A DNA stretch of 64,000 bases from CAZDAW01 sp964503685 (lineage in GTDB: Bacteria > Chloroflexota > Anaerolineae > Anaerolineales > Anaerolineaceae). Shown here one piece after another: positions 60,068 to 64,000 of this stretch. A model generated the notes under the pieces. It saw only the letters and a list, made by a program, of their open reading frames with translations. It was not told where the DNA came from and did not search any database. Made by a program: the position numbers and the translations under genes. The stretch covers positions 1 to 64,000 of the forward strand of contig CAZDAW010000001.1 of assembly GCA_964503685.1 (NCBI GenBank), read 5' to 3'. Each line of letters starts with the position of its first letter. Within the stretch, counting starts at the first letter, position 1.

Positions 60068-60925
60068 TTATTTTACTTCATCCTCAGCTTTTCCAGCGTC
60101 TGCAATAAACAAAGCTTCTCCAACCGTATCAACGCCAAATTTAGAAATGAGTTTTTGCGTATCGGGCGAAATCATCCAATCCGCAAAAGCCTTCGCGCCT
60201 TCATAGTTCATATTTGGCCACAAGTCAGGGTTAACCGTAATAACATGGTAAATGTTCAAGAGCGCTTTATCCCCTTCAGCAAGAATAGTTAGTTCCAAAG
60301 AATTTTTCATTGATGCAAAAGTTGCCCGGTCTGTTAATGTGTAGCCAGCCTTTTCTGAAGCAATGCGTAATGTATCTCCCATCCCCTGCCCAGTTTTAAT
60401 GTACCAATCACCTTCCGGTGTGATTCCTGCGGCATTCCATAGTTTTAGTTCTGTTTTATTCGTCCCAGAATCATCTCCCCTGGATATAAAGACTGATCCT
60501 GAGTTCGCAAGTGTGGTAAAAACATCTGTTATTTTTTCGCTATTGGCAATCTTAGCCGGGTCATTTGCTGGACCTACAATGACAAAATCATTATGCATGA
60601 CCAGGTATCTATCTTTGCCATAGCCGCCTTCCATATATTCTTTTTCGGATGAGGGTGCATGAACGAGCAGCACATCGGCATTACCTTCCTTTCCCATTTG
60701 AAGCGCCTGACCAGTTCCGACCGCAACCATCTTTACAGTATAGCCAGTTTGCTTCTCGAATAAGGGCAGCAGAACATCCAGTAAACCTGAATCGCGGGTG
60801 CTGGTGGTTGTTGCCAGGATAATTTCAGTATCTGAAAGGGATTTTGCCGGCCGAGCAGTACAAGCGGACAACAGCATACATAAACTGAAAAGAATATTTA
60901 CGAATAGGCGCATTGATATTTTCAT
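60068..60925 (-). CDS. tupA: Tungstate-binding lipoprotein
   Basis: A 285-aa substrate-binding protein. The signal ends in lipobox LLSAC (Cys near residue 21). The TTTSTRDSGLLDVLLP segment (near 40-55) and SRGDDSGTNKTELKLW near 148-163 match TupA, where they bind the oxyanion. It captures tungstate outside the membrane for TupB/TupC. GGGAG precedes the ATG. It is the first gene of a minus-strand tupABC operon convergent with the AOR/MoaD genes. Confidence 0.93.
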   Translation of the reverse strand: MKISMRLFVNILFSLCMLLSACTARPAKSLSDTEIILATTTSTRDSGLLDVLLPLFEKQTGYTVKMVAVGTGQALQMGKEGNADVLLVHAPSSEKEYMEGGYGKDRYLVMHNDFVIVGPANDPAKIANSEKITDVFTTLANSGSVFISRGDDSGTNKTELKLWNAAGITPEGDWYIKTGQGMGDTLRIASEKAGYTLTDRATFASMKNSLELTILAEGDKALLNIYHVITVNPDLWPNMNYEGAKAFADWMISPDTQKLISKFGVDTVGEALFIADAGKAEDEVK

Positions 60926-61117
60926 TTTTCTCCCTGTGATTCGGAATCATTTAATGATATGGATGGCGTTGAGAGCTTTGGTCAGTATTTAATTCTCAAA
61001 AAGGCAGACCCGATTGTATTATAGTATGGTTACAATTATACAGATGTTCTTCTTGTTTTTCAAGGCAAACTTGTAAGGAGATATTATTGGTGATTTGAAA
61101 ATCAGTTCTACATTGAG
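60926..61117 (-). promoter_or_regulatory. tupA upstream region
   Basis: On the minus strand a TATAAT lies near 61018-61023, about 95 bases before tupA, in AT-rich sequence. No clear -35 box, ModE/TunR-like palindrome or structured RNA was recognised. Confidence 0.35.
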
Positions 61118-61446
61118 ATGATTTCGTTTCTAAGACCGTTCAAATCCATGAATATGAGCAAATCACGCTTGAGGCTGTGGACGAAGAGCATAAAGCTCTT
61201 AAATACTATACCCATTGGATTAAGAGATGCCTTGAAAAAAATAGCCGAACTTGTCCACCTCATCATCTCAAAAAAACGCCCCGGCGATCATTTCCCCAAG
61301 TACTTCGCTGTACTGGCCTTACCTTAACTGTACAGCAGGCTTTGAGAATTTACCAGAAACGCTGGGCTGTAGAAGTCGATAACACCTGTTTGAAAAATGC
61401 CCTGGGCTTAGGCGATTTCCGCCTGCAATCTTTTGCACAACCCAAA
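61118..61446 (+). pseudogene. Transposase remnant (IS4-like C-terminus), frameshifted
   Basis: One frame reads LIISKKRPGDHFPKYFAVLA up to about 61320; a second frame continues LTLTVQQALRIYQKRW, then VEVDN and LKNALGLGDFRLQSF up to about 61446. Together they resemble the C-terminal third of a DDE transposase, with the catalytic Glu region in YQKRWAVEVD. A frameshift near 61320 and the absence of the N-terminal DD residues show it is dead. No terminal inverted repeats were found. Confidence 0.7.
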
Positions 61447-61456
61447 CAGGTTCATG

Positions 61457-61747
61457 GAGATGGTAGTCTCTGGTTTAACTGTCGGCCGTGCGATGACCAG
61501 TACGATGGTTACCACGTTATTGATGGCTTATGTCTCCGGTTTCATTGCATTATTGATGGTTTTTCTATCCAAGGGAATTTCACCGGTGCAAATGATAAAT
61601 ACAGGTCTTCTTTCATCCGAGATATTGAGAACATTGGTCGGTTCATTTGGCCTGGTGACTGTCGCGCCTTTTACAGCATTGGTAGGGGGAGTGGTCTATA
61701 CACGACCCTGGTTACTGGCTAATCGGCCAAAATCGAATTTTGCCTGA
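61457..61747 (+). pseudogene. C-terminal fragment of YibE/F family membrane protein
   Basis: The frame reads VVSGLTVGRAMTSTMVTTLL, with LLSSEILRTLVGSFGLVTVA further on, matching the last membrane helices of YibE/F proteins. The N-terminal two thirds are missing and the fragment abuts the transposase remnant directly, so an IS insertion followed by deletion is the likely history. The stop codon is intact at 61745-61747. Confidence 0.7.
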
Positions 61748-61779
61748 TAGAACAATGGCGACTAAATAAGATATCCAAT

Positions 61780-61812
61780 ACCGGCTGCCAACAATATCTG
61801 ACAGCCGGTTCA
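61780..61812 (+). terminator. Stem-loop before the histidine kinase
   Basis: ACCGGCTG (61780-61787) pairs with CAGCCGGT (61802-61809) around a 14-base loop. The T content after it is modest. It likely ended the former YibE/F transcript. Confidence 0.5.
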
Positions 61813-61824
61813 TCATTTCTGATG

Positions 61825-61853
61825 TTGTCCATTGTGGGCAAATACGATATAAT
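61825..61853 (+). promoter_or_regulatory. Promoter of the two-component pair
   Basis: TTGTCC (61825-61830) and TATAAT (61848-61853) are spaced by 17 bases. The transcript would start near 61860, about 85 bases before the kinase ATG. Confidence 0.7.
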
Positions 61854-61944
61854 AAATCTAATAACCATGTTTTTTTAATTTACTGATACAATAGTTAGTA
61901 ACAATGAATTGCAATCATGCTCTCATTTTTATGGGATCTAAAAA

Positions 61945-63171
61945 ATGTCATCCGATGCAATAGAGAGTGTTTCATGGCTGGAGCGCGAACATCGGGTAGC
62001 GGTTAGTTTGCGTGAAACACTGCGCATACTAAATTCCGACAAATCTCTGGATAATATACTGAAATTCATTGTTCACCAGGCGCATGAATTATTATCTGCG
62101 CAGGCAGTTGCGATTTATTGTCCTTCCGGTCAGAAAGGGTTGCTTCAGATTCAGGCTCAAGAGGGGTTAAGTGATGATTATGTCCGCGAAGCGTGCATTC
62201 CCCTGGGGATGTTAGCGACGGGTTATGCAACTTTAACACGCAACCCGGTTTCGATTCCGAATATAAAAAAATGTCTTGAACAGCGGAACTTGCCGCTTGA
62301 TGATGAACGCGAAGCCATTCTTGTTCGCCTTTCCCGGCAGTATCAGGCGCTTATTGCTGTTCCCCTTATTTTTTCTAAAGGGGAAGTCTATGGCGCGCTG
62401 GACCTCTATTTCGATTCTCCGCGTGAATTTAGCGAAGAGGATATTGCGCTTGCACGAGCTTACAGTGATCAGGCCATACTGGCGATCGAAAATGCACGCT
62501 TGAGCAAGCGCCTGGAACAAGCCGCAATCACTTCAGAGAGGGATCGGCTGGCGCGTGATTTGCATGATACGGTCACGCAAACATTATTTTCGGCTTCTTT
62601 GATCGCTGATGTACTGCCCGTTTTATGGGAGCAGGATCGAAAAACCGGTCAGCTTGCTTTGAATGAGGTGCGTCAACTTTCACGCGGCGCATTGGCAGAG
62701 ATGCGGACGTTATTATATGAGTTACGCCCTTCTGCCTTGATCTCAGCCGATGTGAATACATTGATACAGCAAATGGTTGATGCATTTAACAGCCGGACGC
62801 ATATCGATATTCAATGTAAGGCAGAAAAAATAGAATGTCCTATGCCGGCAGATGTTAAGATAGCTCTTTACCGGATTACACAAGAACTTTTAACGAATAT
62901 TGAAAAGCATGCTCGGGCCACTTCTGTTGAAATCCAATTTGGGTTTCAAGAACCAGGTTCAATGTATATACGCTCCGGCTTGCACTGCAGGGCCTGTCAT
63001 AATTGTGTGCGTATCATGGTTTCAGATAATGGTTGCGGATTTGATTTGAAATCAGTGACCTCTGATCACATGGGACTACGTATTATTCGCGAGCGCGCCG
63101 AAGGAATCGGCGCAAACTTAACTATCCAAAGCTCCCCAAATCAGGGAACACAGGTCGAATTAATATGGTAA
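61945..63171 (+). CDS. GAF-domain NarL-type sensor histidine kinase
   Basis: A 408-aa soluble kinase without membrane segments. A GAF domain (about 25-185) precedes HisKA_3 (about 195-265) with the phospho-acceptor His in RDRLARDLHDTVTQTLF, and a HATPase domain (about 295-408; SDNGCGFD, GLRIIRERAEGIGA). Between the N-box helix and G1 is an unusual insert with HCRACHNC near residues 347-354. It probably senses a cytosolic signal through GAF and phosphorylates the regulator encoded 24 bases downstream. Confidence 0.92.
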   Translation: MSSDAIESVSWLEREHRVAVSLRETLRILNSDKSLDNILKFIVHQAHELLSAQAVAIYCPSGQKGLLQIQAQEGLSDDYVREACIPLGMLATGYATLTRNPVSIPNIKKCLEQRNLPLDDEREAILVRLSRQYQALIAVPLIFSKGEVYGALDLYFDSPREFSEEDIALARAYSDQAILAIENARLSKRLEQAAITSERDRLARDLHDTVTQTLFSASLIADVLPVLWEQDRKTGQLALNEVRQLSRGALAEMRTLLYELRPSALISADVNTLIQQMVDAFNSRTHIDIQCKAEKIECPMPADVKIALYRITQELLTNIEKHARATSVEIQFGFQEPGSMYIRSGLHCRACHNCVRIMVSDNGCGFDLKSVTSDHMGLRIIRERAEGIGANLTIQSSPNQGTQVELIW

Positions 63172-63195
63172 TCTGGTTGCATCGGGGTTAGAAAA

Positions 63196-63858
63196 ATGAT
63201 AGAACGTATCCGTGTATTCATTGTAGATGATCATGCTGTTGTGCGTGGAGGATTACGCCTTTTTATGATGGCATTCCCCGATTTGGAACTGGTTGGAGAA
63301 GCTTCAAATGGAGAAGAAGCAGTTCGCTTATGTAAGGATATACGTCCGGATGTTATTTTAATGGACCTGATGATGCCAGTTATGAACGGCGTGGAGGCGA
63401 TTCGCGCTATTCGACGCCTGCTGCCTGAAACGCAGATCATAGCATTAACCAGCTTTCCTGACGAGCAGCTTGTTCAGGATGCCTTAAAAGCAGGGGCAAT
63501 CGGTTATATGTTGAAGAATGCCCAGGCAACAGAACTCGCCGACGCTGTTCGCGCGGCGCGCGGCGGCAAATCTACCCTTGCGCCTGAGGCGGCTACGGCT
63601 TTGGTGCGGCATGCCAGTGATAGCGTTTTGCATCAGGCCCTGACAGACCGGGAATGGGAAGTTTATCGCCTGTTGCTGGCAGGCAAAAAGAATGCCGAAA
63701 TTGCCAGCGAACTGGTTGTTGAAATTTCTACAGTTAAGTATCACGTAAGCCAGATACTTTCCAAGCTGGGCGTCAAGAGCCGTTCTGAGGCAATCGCATA
63801 CGGCGTTCAACACCATCTGGTTGGTTCCAGTCATCCGAATTCGGGTTCCCCCGTCTAA
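63196..63858 (+). CDS. NarL/LuxR-family response regulator
   Basis: A 220-aa regulator: receiver domain (VDDHAVVRGGLRLFM, D in ILMDLMMPVMNG near residue 57, K in MLKNAQ) and a LuxR helix-turn-helix (GKKNAEIASELVVEISTVKY near 165-184). It is the cognate partner of the kinase upstream. Targets unknown; its nearest neighbours are the W-transport genes and whatever lies right of the window. Confidence 0.93.
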   Translation: MIERIRVFIVDDHAVVRGGLRLFMMAFPDLELVGEASNGEEAVRLCKDIRPDVILMDLMMPVMNGVEAIRAIRRLLPETQIIALTSFPDEQLVQDALKAGAIGYMLKNAQATELADAVRAARGGKSTLAPEAATALVRHASDSVLHQALTDREWEVYRLLLAGKKNAEIASELVVEISTVKYHVSQILSKLGVKSRSEAIAYGVQHHLVGSSHPNSGSPV

Positions 63859-64000
63859 AGAATAGTCCAGGTAGAAAAGTTTTATACTTTCGTCCAGATT
63901 CCGCATAGACTTTATCTGGATGCTTTATAAATTTGCGCTGCCTATAATAAGAGTATGTGAAAAGTGGTTTGTTGCTTGATAACTCTTAAACAGGAGGCAA
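63859..64000 (+). promoter_or_regulatory. Start of next transcription unit at window edge
   Basis: A TATAAT lies at 63943-63948 and an AGGAGG ribosome-binding site at 63992-63997, so a gene must begin just beyond the window. No good -35 hexamer was found. Confidence 0.45.

Overview
The window reads as one contiguous piece of a Chloroflexota chromosome, most like Anaerolineae. This is inference from gene content: F420 biosynthesis beside selenium-type molybdenum hydroxylase genes, a short Gram-positive-style YidC, a soluble Ser/Thr kinase fused to a PQQ-type beta-propeller, DUF1385 and PgpH proteins, and a KimA-type permease with two RCK proteins. I see no rRNA, tRNA, CRISPR array, prophage or intact insertion sequence. 

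Layout. (1) 0.1-8.5 kb, plus strand: kimA-like K+ importer and two TrkA/RCK proteins, then the rpmH-rnpA-yidD-(PQQ lipoprotein)-yidC-khpB block without dnaA, then a pyrimidine-nucleoside phosphorylase and a clear terminator. (2) 8.5-15.1 kb, plus: a phospho-signalling module (Ser/Thr kinase-propeller, PP2C phosphatase, DnaJ-VWA protein, zinc-ribbon FHA protein, small ORF) and two orphan response regulators. (3) 15.1-20.9 kb, minus: endonuclease IV-like protein, dgkA, ybeY, pgpH, yqeY, a HET-C-like protein and a ComEA-like protein. (4) 21.3-26.5 kb: DegV, small membrane proteins, YjbQ, DUF1385 and an M20 peptidase. (5) 26.9-48.3 kb: 21 plus-strand genes with gaps of at most 55 bases. They combine F420 synthesis and use (npdG, cofE, cofD, cofC, PPOX and LLM enzymes) with a molybdenum-hydroxylase system carrying the marker genes of the selenium-dependent type (ssnA, yqeB, yqeC, mocA, xdhC and two hydroxylase sets), plus a CcrM-like DNA methyltransferase. 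(6) 48.3-52.2 kb, minus: an S41 protease and a large secreted LVIVD-repeat protein. (7) 52.5-54.7 kb: glmS behind what looks like a divergent glmS ribozyme. (8) 55.1-60.9 kb: a tungsten system of an aldehyde:ferredoxin oxidoreductase behind a structured leader with its own terminator, a truncated radical-SAM maturase, two MoaD/ThiS-like proteins and a divergent tupABC tungstate transporter. (9) 61.1-61.7 kb: remnants of a transposase and a YibE/F membrane protein. (10) 61.9-63.9 kb: a NarL-type two-component pair. 

The genes suggest an anaerobe with pterin-Mo/W and F420 redox chemistry, and c-di-AMP control of potassium (KimA and PgpH are both present). The strongest leads are three RNA-level elements: the divergent glmS ribozyme at about 52.54-52.81 kb, the AOR leader at 55.11-55.28 kb in which an aptamer-like closing helix and a terminator compete for the same bases, and a multi-stem leader at 26.66-26.75 kb in front of the 21-gene run. 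All RNA calls were made by eye, without covariance models.
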